A stretch of 64,000 nucleotides of DNA from NCBI GenBank assembly GCA_033002965.1, contig JAURVB010013824.1:1-64000 (forward strand), in the 5' to 3' direction. Source of the DNA: Piper betle. Its lineage: Eukaryota > Streptophyta > Magnoliopsida > Piperales > Piperaceae. Of the stretch, positions 33,535 to 45,352 are shown piece after piece. Both the position numbers and the translations under genes were made by a program. The notes below the pieces were generated by a model that was not told where the DNA came from, did no database searches, and saw only the letters and a list, made by a program, of their open reading frames with translations. Within the stretch, counting starts at the first letter, position 1; every line of letters begins with the position of its first letter.

Positions 33535-34420
33535 GCAGCGCTACTGGGCGTTGCCCTATTTTGGTAGTGTATATGTGCTGCCAAATGTGGACCGTTGGAT
33601 CTAATCCAACGGTCCACAATCAGCCCTCACAATCAGCCCCCCCCAACCCACTTTCAGCCGCTCCGGTCACCGCCCCCGTCGGCCGCCCTTGCCCCGCCAT
33701 TGCCCTTGCCCCCGCCGGCCTCCCCTGTCCCCGCCCCGGCCCCCACCTGCCGGCCAGCCCATGCCCTCGTCCCGCCGGCCGCCCCAGCCCCGCCCCCACC
33801 CCACCGCTACGCCTGCCCCCGCCGGCCTCCCCTGCCCTCGCCCCGCCCCCACCCCACCGCTATGCCGCCCCCGCCGCTGCCCTGCCCCCACCGGCCTGCC
33901 CTGCCCCCCCCCCCGCGGGTGGCCGGCGGCGAGGTCGCCGGCGGTGGGGTGGCGCGCCAAGAGAGAGCAGGGGGGGACATGGGATGGTAGAATCGTAATA
34001 AAAACTTTACACGGGTCTTATACTCGAGTTAATATTTCGAAATAAATTTAAAAAATAAATTTTCTTATAATAAAAAATTGACTCGATCTCGCATGGGATC
34101 GAGTCAATATTACGAAATAAATTAAAAAATAAAATAAAATAATTTTGTGATAAAACTTGACTCGGCCCTGCACGAGATGAGTCAATTTTACGAAATAAAT
34201 TTAAAAAATAAAATAATTTTGTAATAAAAAATTTATTCGGTCCCACCCGAGACCGGCGCAGCACATTTACTAGCAGGCCCATCCAACCCCGAAGTGGCGA
34301 CATTGTTGGCCAGCAGGCTGTCGGCGGCAAGGTCTCCGACAGGGGGTGGCACGCCAAAATAAATGAGGAAGAAACAAGGAGAGTATTTTGGTAATAAAAA
34401 TTTTACTCAATCGGACTCGA
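33535..34420. mobile_element. Third copy of the hairpin/C-rich/TCGAG compound repeat
   Basis: Order: an imperfect GGCAGCGC/GGCGTTGCC hairpin (33534-33555), a perfect 14-bp stem with 3-bp loop (33587-33617, arm GTGGACCGTTGGAT), CCCACTTTCAG, a C-rich arm (33650-33915), GGTGGGGTGGCGCGCC (33940-33957), then TAATAAAAACTTTAC and an ACTCGAGT block. A shortened repetition of the last part occupies 34310-34420. Frames on both strands are compositional. Confidence 0.55.
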
Positions 34421-35095
34421 GTTAATATTACAAAATAAATTTAAAAACATAAAATAATTTCATAATAAAAACTTAACCGGATCCCTACTTAAGTTAATAT
34501 TACAAAAAAAATGAAATAAAATAATTTCATAACAAAAACGTTATTCAATCCTGGCTCAAGTTAAAATAATTTATTACAGAATTATTTTACTTTTTTTAAA
34601 ATTTATTTTGTAATAAAAATTTATTCTGTAATAAAGTTATTTTGTAATAAAAACTTGACTCGGTCCCGCATATGATTGAGTCAGGTTTTTATTACAAAAT
34701 TATTTTATATTTTTTAAATTTATTTCATATTATTAACTCGATCCCGACTCGGGTCAGATTTTTATTACGAAATTATTTTTAAAAAAATTTATTCAATAAT
34801 ATTAATTTGACTCTGGTCGAGATCGAGTTAAATTTTTTTATGAAATTATTTTATTTTTTTTTAAATTTATTTCATAATATTAACTTGACTCGAGTTAGGA
34901 TCAAGTCAATTTTTTTTAATGAAATTATTTTATTTTTTAAAAAAATTTATTTTATAATATCAACTTGACTCGAGTCGAGATCGAGTCAAATTTTTTTATG
35001 AAATTATTTTATTTTTTTTCAAATTTATTTCATAATATTAACTTATTCAAGTCAGGATCGAGTCAATCTTTTTTAACAAAATTATTTTATTCTTT
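34421..35095. repeat. Dispersed TCGAG/AT-rich repeat tract
   Basis: Loose repeats of TTGACTCGAGT and GATCGAGTCAA alternate with AAATTATTTTATTTTT-like stretches at 50-80 bp spacing. This is a degenerate, longer-period relative of the 37-bp satellite, leading up to the RDM4 copy C upstream region. Confidence 0.65.
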
Positions 35096-35833
35096 TTAAT
35101 CATCCTGCGAGCCGCGACGCTCCCATTATCGATTCGCAGCTGTGTAGGCCGCGTCAGTGCCGCCGTGACGCCGACGACCACCCCTTCGATCTCCCCGACA
35201 TTTCCCCCTACCTAGCACAGCTGTCGAGGCCGGTCGTGGGTCTGAGCGCCCCGACTAAACTCGACGCCGCCGCTACCGTCCTCACCGTCACCACCATCTG
35301 ATCGAGCTCGTCGAGCCGGCGCCAACGGTACCTCGTATCACCGCCACCCCGCCAGTCGCCGGATCGCCGGTCGCGCCCCGACCCTTTGCCAGCGCGTTCT
35401 CCCCTCAGTCGCAGGCGCCCTCCCGTCCTGCCCACGCCCGCAAGGCGGGAAAACTTCTTCCCTCCAACAACTAAAATTTGGACCGTCTTCCTTTCTTTTT
35501 CAAAAGGTTTGAATATCAATTGGCGTTGATGTACCATGTGTCAATAGCTTTTTTCCTTTTAAGCTCTATGCCTGTATGGTTGAAAGGAGGCTACTTTGGA
35601 TGGATTATTATTACATGTTGCCCTTTTTGGTTGATTATGTGAATAACTTTTTCTGGCCTTACAATTTACTTGTTCAAATGAACGGTTCGTGATGCAGTAT
35701 GTTGAGTATTAAAGTGCTTTGAAATTATTATTATTATTAATTATTTTGTGTGTATGTTTGTGATATTTAATATGCTATATGTTGTATGTGCGGATTGTAA
35801 GGTTCTTAGCTGCTTTACACTGCTTCATAATAG
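35096..35833 (+). promoter_or_regulatory. 5' flank of RDM4 copy C
   Basis: GC-rich sequence at 35100-35350 is not present in A or B. Homology to A and B starts about 35360 and includes GGCGGGAAA at 35444-35452. A CG-rich block next to the start and loss of about 60 bp relative to A/B (after 35460) are the main differences. Confidence 0.45.
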
Positions 35834-38800
35834 ATGGAGAGCTCTACCTCGTCTCAGTTAAAGCCGGTGGTGGTTAGGGTTAAGAGAAGGCTTTCCCACG
35901 CTCCATTGGATGCTTTCTGTTTGTCCCAGAGGCTCTACACTTTTATTTTATTCTTATCGTATAATTTGATTAAATGAAGTTGCTTATGTAGAACCGATTT
36001 TGTAGGGTTGGAGATCAATGAGAAGCCATTGAAGCGAGCATGTTTGGATTTTGCGAAGCTTACCGTCTCGGAACCTGTCCAAAGTGGTAAGTTCTTCATC
36101 CTTTTTACTGTATGAAATTTGACTTTATTACTTGCTTCTGATAACATTGGAATGAAAACATTTGCATGCAGTTGTCGGATGTCATATATTTTTTTGTTTC
36201 TGAAAATATGTATACAAATTGCATTCTCCTTTTTCTTGTCAACATTATCTGTTGATCTAATTCTATGTTTACTACTTAATAAAATTACTTCTATAGTTTT
36301 AGCCATTGATGTTTCAGACAAAATTCCAACGAAGATCTTTGTTCAACACATTGACACTGTTAGCAATGCTGAAGTCACAAAAGAAGCTGTGGAATCTTTT
36401 ATTGTAAGTAGAACTCCATTATCTGTTTGCTACTGAATTAAAGTCTCAGAAAATTTGTTAACTTGTTGTAAATATTTTTTTAGCGGCCAAACTCTACCGG
36501 AAGAATGGACGTCGGGAGAAGGCTAGTTGAGGGGAGGCATTTTATCAAACAAGGAAAAGTATGAATCATCTTTTTTTTCTTTTTTTTTTAATATTTTGTA
36601 CGAAACAGATTTATTTTCAGTAGGATCATCTATTTAACCATGATTAAATAATGTTTGCATTGTTCTGCTGGAAAACCAGCGGATCATGTACTTCAGGAAC
36701 ATATCGGGTCTAAAGGTTAATAATTTGATCCTCGTTGTTGTATACATGTTGGTCATGAATCATTCTATCAGTATTCACTGAGAAAATAGCACTAAGTTGA
36801 TTATTGTTTTTCTTCCTTTTGTTTGTGGTAGTTATCTTAGAGAGTGTCAACAATCATGCAGGACATTTGCATAACAGTCCTTCTGGAACATTATTTTTTG
36901 TCTGCCCATTGGAGTCATATTTCAATTATATTATTCATTGTGGATTAATGGCTTTTAAAAGGACTAAAGCTGTATTGGAATTTTTTTTAAATTTTTACTT
37001 TCAGCATAAACAAGACCAAATGCGTGCAGCATCTCGCCAAAAGCATGATGTAAGTTTGATCATTTTCTAAATTAGCTAGAAATTGGTAGCTGACACTCTT
37101 TCCAGCTATCATAGATGTCATGTATGGGTATCAAAAGCCAGTTAAAAAAGATAACAACAATGACGTGGGTTAAGCATTATTATGGTCTATGATTAAGTGG
37201 CATAAAATATTCATGTGTATCGTCACTCTTATCATTTGGGATTAAAGAATTATAATGATTATGCTATTATGTTGATTAGAGTAATTCCTTTTGTCTAGCT
37301 TTGCTGTCTGACACGGCAACAAGGATTTTTTGGGAGACTTTCTATGGATACTCTTTCTGTAATAAAGTTTATCGGTTGTTGCCATTGGGTAGATGGTTTT
37401 CTATACTGTGAAGACTTGCATATTAGTGTCTGTTTGGTTGGTATGGAAGACGTGTAAAATATATGAAATTTAATTAGTTAATACTTACAAGGATTTAGTT
37501 GTGATGTAAATATGAGTTAGTTATGTTGTAAACTTTCGTCACATAAAAATTCCCTCGTTTTTCTAGTGTCTTTGGTAAGAAATTTTGTGTGAAGAAATTT
37601 TCAAGGGAGACCGCTTGGAGGTCCTCTTATGTGCATCTTATCATAAAATGCTTTGGAAATGGATGACGTTTTAGTGAAAGATCATTGATTTTGCTATGAA
37701 ATACCATTCATGATTTCATAAATTTTCCATTTCTTTCATTTCATTCCTATCATTTTATTAAATTTTAACCAAACAGAGCCTTGGGTTTTATTAAAGAAGT
37801 GTTATCATTTTACTCCTATGACATCCACTTATGATTTTTGAATTCCCTTCATGTTCTTGATGACTTCTTTCAAGACAAATTTACATGATATGTGTGTGTC
37901 TCTCTGTTATCCATATAATAATGCCTATTTGTTGAATTGATCAAAATTTTCTAGTTTTTAATGTCATTTTTTTAATATTCATCAGGAGATATTGAGAAAT
38001 GCTCGTTTTCAGCAATTGTGGAAGAGTCGTAGTAGAAATGACGAGGCAAGAGATAGCAGTTTTTTTAAAGAGTTTTGTCATTTATATGATGTTGTCCGCG
38101 TTGATGAGAATGTTGAGGAATCTTCTTCTGCCCCCCATGAGTATGAGTAGGTGTTTCCACATTTAAGTGACTTCTAAGGTTATTAATTATATTGTATTCT
38201 CTGCCTTTTTTTCTGAGGTTTATATTTGGATTTTTTTTTAAATGTAGGAATGCTTCACTTGATGGTTATGAAGATATTCTGTCGCAATTTTCTTCCCTTA
38301 ATACGTGAACATATTCCAGAAGCTGCCGCTGAATTTGAATCAGACATTAGTGCCAGCAAAGAGAATGGTGGTTTTCTAATTTCTTCAATTTCCATTGGCT
38401 TAATTCATTCATATGAAATTGAATGGAAAATTTCATTTGGGTTGCCTGATAGAATAATTTTTTGGCGTCTAGATAGAAGTAGCAGTTTAAGCACTGTTTC
38501 TATTGCATTTGCTTAATCTGGATGGTTCAGCATCTGATCGTTTGATTTACTGGTGGCAGAAAGATGCTCTATGTTTTTATGAAAATATTGATTTTGGCTT
38601 CCACATCTGATAAGCCTCTTTGTGGTGTGCTTGTCTTACAGATGGGTATGTGTATGATCTGTATACCATAGGGAATGAGATATCTACTGCTGTTGAAGAT
38701 GTGTTAAAAGAGTATCCCGTGTAAGGTTTCTCTTCTTTGAATGACTTCAATTTTTTGCTAAATTCAGCTAAATACTTATTTGATGATTATTGTCAACATG

Positions 38801-39338
38801 TCGAAGTGTGCAAGTGGAAGTGGAAGATGATTTCTACGATGGCCCAGATAAAACGGATTGCGATTCCTCGGATTCAAATGGTAATTTGTTTACTTTTGCA
38901 CTCTCTTGCGGACTCATTGTTCCTCTGCAATTTGGTGCATTGGGGAAAACTTTTAATATAATCTTTTATTTTCTACTTCATGGTTGCAAGAAGAAAAATA
39001 AAGATTTGATTCATTTTCTCAAGTTGCTCCTTTTCTTCTTTTTCCTTCTTTTTTTCATTTTGAAATTCAACTTAGTAGCCAGATGATAACTATATGGTAT
39101 CCATGTTATTTTGATGATGATGGAGCTTAATATGATCATTTATTTTTCTGCAGATGAAGACAATCCTCGGAACGATTACCCTGACGAAGATGAAATTTAT
39201 TCATCAGAAAATGAATGCCCATGTAGTGGTTCATCTCAAGCGACTGACGATGAGGCATATTTATTTGAAGAAGAAACCGATGACGAGGATGACTCCCAGG
39301 AAGACAACCATAGATGGTCTCGGCAAATGGTGATGTAA
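35834..39338 (+). pseudogene. RDM4: RDM4/IWR1-type gene copy C, ten exons, one frameshift
   Basis: Exons: 35834-35918, 36006-36086, 36297-36403, 36484-36558, 37005-37049, 37986-38146, 38248-38367, 38642-38720, 38807-38880, 39154-39338. All introns are GT-AG. Translation starts MESSTSSQLKPVVVRVKRR, passes DAFWLEINEKPLKR and ends with the Iwr1 block DGYVYDLYTIGNE, EDDFYDGPD, NPRNDYPDEDE and an acidic tail. Exon lengths sum to 1012 nt, one more than a multiple of three. In exon 7 the frame breaks at a run of four T near 38288-38291: before it reads ASLDGYEDILSQ, and after it the conserved LPLIREHIPEAAAEFESDI lies in another frame. Without that base the protein would be 336 aa, close to Arabidopsis RDM4. 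It could be a real pseudogene or an assembly error. Role: RNA polymerase II/IV/V import and DNA methylation. Confidence 0.88.
37424..37783. mobile_element. MITE in RDM4 copy C intron 5
   Basis: About 355 bp bounded by GTCTGTTTGGTTGG on the left and AACCAAACAGAGCC on the right, giving a terminal inverted repeat around CTGTTTGGTT, a common hAT-type MITE end. No target duplication was resolved. It is shared with copy B (17757, truncated) and fragment D (inverted). Confidence 0.65.
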
Positions 39339-39599
39339 GGTTTGTGTAGTGAGCTCAAGGTTGCGGTACTCGTGTAAGGGGTAGATGGTAATTGGCTAGT
39401 GGACTAAGGTATATGCAAACAACAAAGACTTCTTGGTCGGATGAAATATTTAAGATTTTTGTTATAGTGTCCTGTGAAAATATACACCAATGATGTAGCT
39501 TTCGATCAGTTTAGTCTTAGCGTCTTCTATTGAATTAGTTAGAAAGAACAGATAACAAGTCCGTCAGGATTTCGAAAAATGAATCAAGTGTCGCGGTCA

Positions 39600-40480
39600 A
39601 TTCTAGTGTTGGAATCTTTTTTTCTATATCTGATTACCAAATAGCATACCAATCCCCCCAAGATCACAAGAATTGCGAGTCCAACACAGCTCCGATGACG
39701 ATCAAGAACGTTTTCTAGATATTGATTGTGTCTTCTTCTCCATCTGTTGCATTCCGACCAACCTTGACAAAATAATTAACTCCGGTTCCTACCCTAACCT
39801 CCTTAACACCGCCTACAAGCTCATAATGAAAGGAGCCCCTTTGCGACTGATCGTCAGAGAACACAAACGGCAGCACAGAAACAATTCTTCAAGCAGAAGC
39901 TCGCGCATTCACCCCTGCTTAAGCTCGAGGTCCATGGAGTTCCCTTTAGAACTGTCATAACTCCATCTAGTTCCGCCATGTGCACATCTCTGACACCACA
40001 AAATCCTGGAGATAATCCTTGCCCGCAGGTGGAAACCGTCGAATGTTGCTTGCTCGAGAATATTATGCAGCTGCAGTCATTAGAGAAAGTGCAGACGCCA
40101 TAAGGTCCACACTGTAGAGGAAGGTCGCAAACACCATTGGGCACCCTAAGAGATGCTTCAAACTTGCCTTTCTATGCTGAATAATGATAGAAACTCAGAA
40201 CCCTTCTGATCCTAGTGCGAGAAACCTGATGGGTTGTGTTCGATTATTCGACAAAATTTGCGCGATCTTCCTGGATTGCTGATCAAAGAGCTTCAATCCG
40301 GATGAGCCCAGAAAGGCAGTTGACATATTCCCCCTCCTTCGGGTCCAAATTGCCAGTAAGAATTGTTGTGCTTGTCGGAGTTGTCGTACAAGGCTAGCTT
40401 TTCCTTCTGAATGTCGAAGGTGAAGAACCAGGTTGAATTGTAAGATAGAGCAGTCAAGGTGACGGGTGCACTAAACAAGA
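39600..40480 (-). pseudogene. PAN/D-mannose-binding lectin receptor-like protein relic (unit C)
   Basis: Three frame-shifted blocks on the minus strand read in order. The first is lectin domain (NSTWFFTFDIQKEKLALYDN, YWQFGP; 40293-40478). The second is a cysteine-rich region (VCDLPLQCGPYGVCTFSNDC, then GFCGVRDVHMAELDGV and CASFCLKNCFCAAV; 39854-40144). The third is the juxtamembrane/transmembrane part near 39600-39850. This is the order of plant EP1-like/At5g03700-like lectin-PAN proteins. Frameshifts separate the blocks and the N-terminus is missing. It sits tail-to-tail after RDM4 copy C, as in unit A. Confidence 0.65.
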
Positions 40481-41030
40481 GTTGTCTCGTACAGTTCTAA
40501 AAAAAGGAAGTTGGTTAGTTGTCATCGTGGACAAACAACAGCATTCTTTTCAGCAGCATTTTTATGTGATTGTATAAACATGAGATGCATCCCCAAGCTG
40601 ATCAATCTTTATGGCTCTCATCATTGTCATATACTATATGAAAGGTTTCGGTTTTTTTTCTTTTACTTTATACATAGATCTCTTAATTCCCTCCACTAAC
40701 TGAACTTTTCAGCTCCCCCTTGCTCTCTTTAATCACGCGGGCTTTTCATTACTGTTGTTTCTTTTGCGGACAATCGAACCATCTTCTTCTTCAATATAAT
40801 CTATATTAATAGCCGCTCCCACAGTTCTTATTAATGATTCCTCCCTTTCTTTCCAAGATTGGACAACTGGTGTTTAAGCGTTCAAAGTATAACAAATGCT
40901 TTTGATATGATACTAGACATCACCACCTACTAGTTACATTGAAAACTAAGGTGTAACCCGAAAGGTTGTGCTCCCCACTCAATATTGTCATCTTCACCAG
41001 TGCCGCCCCAACTGCCTAGGCGGTGAAAAT
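40481..41030. other. Intergenic, no feature seen
   Basis: Mixed composition with no recognisable frame. It lies between the lectin/PAN relic and the truncated retrotransposon. Confidence 0.45.
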
Positions 41031-41089
41031 GTCTAAATTGATGAATCTGTCCTGCTGCTAATATTGAATATACTTATTTTTGATGCTAA

Positions 41090-41610
41090 ATTAACCTCAG
41101 AACAAACAAAATTACGAAATGGACCTTTATTTACACACCAAGTGTGATACTTAGTGCATTCCTTCTTTATATGTCCAGGTTTACCACAAAAGAAACAGCA
41201 AGAACCTGATTTTTTCTTATTTTGTCTTGATAGGTACTAGCCAAGTGAGTACTTTCAGCCTGTTCTTGCTTCAACCTTTCTTCTTCTTGCACACAATAAG
41301 AAATGAGCTCATTAAGAGTCCATTTGTCCCTTTGACAGTTGTAACTGACCTTGAATTGACTGAATTGTGCCGGAAGAGAAATTAAAACTAAATGCACGAG
41401 CAAATCTTCAGATAGCTCTAACCTTAGTGCTTTTAGTTTTGAAGCAATATTTGACATCTCTAAGATGTACTCTTTTATGCTTATTTTGCCTTTAAACTTC
41501 ATTGAAATCAAGTTCGACAAAAGCGTACTTGTTTCAGCCTTATCGTTTTTTACAAAACGCTTTTCAATTTCTTTAAGAAACTCACTGGCTATAGTAACCT
41601 TTTCAGACAT
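41090..41610 (-). pseudogene. Copia gag fragment with CCHC zinc knuckle (element X)
   Basis: An open frame of 147 codons from 41610 encodes the UBN2-type gag core (EFLKEIEKRFVKNDKAE ... HLVLISLPAQFSQFKVSYN ... LISYCVQEEERLKQE). A frameshift near 41190 then leads to a CCHC knuckle, CCFFCGKPGHIKKEC. The N-terminal gag and the whole pol region are gone. Gag would form the virus-like particle. Confidence 0.85.
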
Positions 41611-42702
41611 ATCCCCCTGAAGGTTTCTGGAATCCTACGCTTCATGATCATAAGACTCATGCGATTTGAACGTTCCTACTTCTCAATGTCCCGTTTTTCC
41701 TCAATGGAACTTTTTGTCCATAAGAGAAGAAGGTTGTTCAGTCCTTAATGCAAGGTCAAGATCCATGCAGCCGAGAACGATTATCACGTTCTCTTTTCAA
41801 TCCTTAAAATTATCTTTAAGCATAAGAACTGAATTGATGTTGGCAGAAATCATATAAGCAGATTGATTAACTGAATCTATAGAACAAAATAACATGCCCA
41901 TAATAAGATTAATAATTCAAATAATAGTTAATCCCATCGACAGATACCTAGCACAACATTAATATTTAGTCTTTGGACAGAAATATTAATTTGTAAATGG
42001 TACTCTCAGTGCAATAATCAAATATGGACAATAAATCCTGTCAAATAATAAACCTTCCTTTGGGCCGATTTATTATCCACATGGAAACTTGATAATTATC
42101 CCATATTTATTACCGCAAATGAATATATAATTCTGTCAAATATTAACCTTCCTTTGGGCCGATTAATATTCACATGAATCATATACCCACAACCGTCTTA
42201 ATATTTTAAAATAAATTAATTTCTACAAAAGAGGCTACTTTGGCAGCATATTGTAGTCCTTAATAAATTTTAAAATATTAATCATAACTGAACCATAATT
42301 TGAATTTAATAATCCCAAATAACATAAAACTGAAAAAGGTTATAAAAATATCTTTATTTGGAAATTTCTGAAATTATAACCTTTTGTAACTTTATTGTCC
42401 TCATTTGATATTTAACCAAAAGAGGACCTTGATTTGGGAAAAATATCCCATAAACTGATATTGACAGTGCAAAATTTGGGCAAAGTAAAATACATAATCA
42501 CCATATTCACCATCCAAAATTTAGGGTATTCTAAATAAGTTGAAGAAGATTGGTTGTAAACCATGTCAATTTTGGTGAATAAGGGAATACTGTAAATTCG
42601 AACCATAAAATTTTCCCATACAAACAAGTATTGAATGATTGACTCATTCCAAAAATAAAATAAACATAAATCAATTAATTCTCAATGATTTAATATGAAG
42701 TT

Positions 42703-42714
42703 GCTCTGATACCA
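42703..42714 (-). other. Primer-binding site of element X
   Basis: TGGTATCAGAGC on the minus strand, two bases inside the LTR end, is the initiator Met-tRNA type. Confidence 0.85.
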
Positions 42715-42716
42715 CT

Positions 42717-43233
42717 TGTTGAATAAAAAAACTTTAAACTTTAACCAAAATTATATAGATGATAAAACCATCATCAATAAAACCTTCTTCATATCAAATC
42801 ATCAAGAAAATAAATTTAATAACGGAAGCGTACCTGGATCCATAATAGTAAAGCAATTCTTTGATTTCTTCTGGTTTGATCTTCCAAATTCTACACCGGT
42901 TCTCCAAAGCCAGAGTTCCTGGATGATGGGATACCAGAAAAGAAAAACTACGGTGCGAATTTGGGGACCATAACCGTATTTATTCGTATAACCGTATTTA
43001 TCCTTATCTTTCATAATTCCAATTTAACCCATCATAAATTAGAGATTACGAAAATGGTATCTACACATATTTATCCATACTCATCTTAAATATATGGTAT
43101 CTCCACATATTTATCTTAAATATTAATGGCCCATTAACCTTAACTTTAATAGATCAATTTAATTTAGGCCCAAACCTTATTAATAGCATATGATACAATT
43201 ATATACTTGTATATATACGTCCAAAATCCAACA
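42717..43233 (-). repeat. LTR of element X (517 bp)
   Basis: It starts TGTTGGATTTTGGAC and ends TTCAACA on the minus strand. It is homologous to the LTR at 63211-63642 in the opposite orientation, with substantial divergence and length difference. Confidence 0.8.
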
Positions 43234-43546
43234 GTTTTACCATCCAAGACGACTTGATTGTCATCTTGAGCTATGGTGAAGAACCAAAGGAATCTGAACA
43301 GGGTTGTCTGTTTGCTAACCAAACGACAGTAGGACCCGGAATTTTGTTGTACCATGTTCCGACTTCCTGATTGCTGGAGTTGACGGGGAGAAGAAGCCCA
43401 AGGCAAAGCTCTCACCTATAGAAATGACGGAATCGTTGTCCTTGACAGGATTTTCCGGTATTATCCAAGCTAGGCCAGAGCAATTGGTAGCAAGTAAGAC
43501 GACAGCAGGTGATGAGCAACAAGAGCAGGGGAGATGATGAAACCAT
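43234..43546 (-). pseudogene. G-type lectin S-receptor-like kinase copy 0, 5' stub
   Basis: An ATG at 43546 opens a signal peptide (MVSSSPLLLLLITC). A frame change then leads to the start of the bulb-lectin domain (ENPVKDNDSVISIGESFALGFF, here split by frameshifts). The stub ends abruptly at the LTR of element X, and no kinase exons follow on the other side. It is the most 3' (leftmost) member of the minus-strand array. It aligns with the first 100 residues of the copies at 48675, 55155 and 59382. Confidence 0.75.
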
Positions 43547-45352
43547 ATTATATTGAAACCGAAGCAGTTGGAGGTAGTAAGCAGGGATTTATGTAGCTTT
43601 GTTTAAACTTGCTTCCCGAGATTGGACCTGAAATGAAGTGGTTGTGAAGGAATTGACAAGGTACGAGGGGGAGTGGTTGTTTCAACTTGCTTCCCGGAGA
43701 TAGTCCACTGTGGCTATATGTAAAAATCTATAGAGATCCACACTTCTACTAAACTAATGACCATCTTTTACAATTTTGAAATATCTGTAGAAGTGTAGTA
43801 GCATTGCACCCACACAAAGCATTGAGGAAAAATACAGGAAGAATACCCCACTTCTATGTATCGGCTGTAGGAGGATCCAATCAGTTGCCACAGCTTAACA
43901 TAATCAGCAATGGCTGAAAGGTAGCATACTATCATCCACAGCATTATACACCCATCAGGTATAGAATTGAACTAGTACTTTATCTGTAGCTTTTATATGC
44001 TAGGTTCTACGAGGAAGATGCTGAAATACAGGCAATGACAAACGTGGCTGACAAAAGTCAGTTCTGTTTGTAATATATATCACCATTACATGATACCCAC
44101 ATCCTCTTAAACAACTTTAACGAGACTGCTGTGGTGTCATTTTTAGATAGCTTGAGTACGGATGGATTCGGGTTAAATACAGATTTTAATAGGGTCATAT
44201 CCCTGTTTAATTCGAATCCAAAAGTATAAATGGGAATCCGTCTAAATTCTATTTATTTTATTTATCATATTTTTATCTGGATTTGAAAACAAGTATTAAT
44301 CCGAATCCGACTTGATTAATTAAAATAATATAAATATTATAGATTTTAATATAAAAATAGAAAAAAATTATTATTATTATTATTATTATTTTAATCATTT
44401 TTAATATATAATTTTATAAAATATTATATTTTTAAATAAGATACAAATCGGATCACCCTAAATTCATATCCGATCTAAATATTTTAAAATATATTATATA
44501 TTAAAAAGCAAAACCTAAATCCGATCTAAAACAAATTCACATATATATATACATATAATATCCATGGATATAAACGGCTACATATAAACGGAAAAATCCA
44601 TAACAGTTTTCGAATTTGGATCAAATTCATAGATATCAAATTCGAACCCATCCCTAAGCTTCAACAACCGTGTATATTGTTTTGGGAAGAAAAAACCATG
44701 TACAAATAATTAATGTGTATTATGTATATACAGTCATACACACATGGGTTTAAATTTATATTGAAATTTGAGGGGACCTAATCTTCTATTTGAATCCCAA
44801 TAGCCACCATATCCTGCCCACAAATTTCTTCCCATTGAATTTATTGTTTCTGTTTTTTCTGATTCCATCTCAAACCACTTCCATTCATTCCTAGAAGTTG
44901 GCCCATTCTAAATTGCCAGGTATCTCTTCAATCCCTTTCCAGAGAACTATTTTTTTGTTGGTGGCATCTCTTTACTTGCAGCTTGATCTGGACCGTATAA
45001 ACCACCATATTAACATCACCTGCTTCTCTTGACCTAACTAAAATGGATTTCTTTTCTCCTTTCCTGCTTGGGTTCCAGTCCATTTCTTGAAGTCTTCTAA
45101 CAGGTATCATAATTAGAATTTTTGAATACATCACTCTCTTTTTTCCAACTAATGCATCAAACAGTCGCCGTATAGCGAATAGTTGTCAAATAAGATTGTT
45201 GCAACTTTACAATTATACATATACCCAACAAAAGAAAGGGCTAAAAAGAATTACCAATTTAAAGTGGATCTGTGTACATTCTGCTCAATCTCACTCTGCT
45301 AGTAGAGATTGATACCTCTATCTAGGGGCTAGAGTGCTTATTGTCACCTGAT
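43547..45352. other. Intergenic between receptor kinase copies 0 and 1
   Basis: Promoter-side sequence of copy 0, then a MITE-like AT-rich insertion (44149-44661). The remainder shows no gene. A 68-codon minus-strand frame at 44928-45134 is unrecognised. Confidence 0.4.
44149..44661. mobile_element. MITE-like element with GGATTCG/CGAATCC terminal motifs
   Basis: The left end AGCTTGAGTACGGATGGATT and, on the other strand, the right end AGCTTAGGGATGGGTTCGAA form an imperfect inverted repeat around 510 bp of AT-rich sequence with scattered GATCCGAAT/ATTCGGAT words. No coding sequence. No target duplication was resolved. Confidence 0.45.

Larger units (their letters stand above)
41031..43233 (-). 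mobile_element. Truncated copia-like LTR retrotransposon X (5' LTR, leader, gag)
   Basis: The 5' LTR (42717-43233), primer-binding site, non-coding leader and gag frame are present. Everything after the zinc knuckle (protease, integrase, reverse transcriptase) and the 3' LTR are absent, the element ending near 41031. It inserted into the lectin-domain exon of a receptor kinase whose 5' end remains at 43234-43546. The element at 63211 onward is the same family in the opposite orientation. Confidence 0.82.

Noticed and set aside
33447..34045. Open frames of 97-183 codons in several frames
   Set aside because: Same compositional artefact in the third GC-rich module. The N-terminal YIYIYI run is a translated TA microsatellite.
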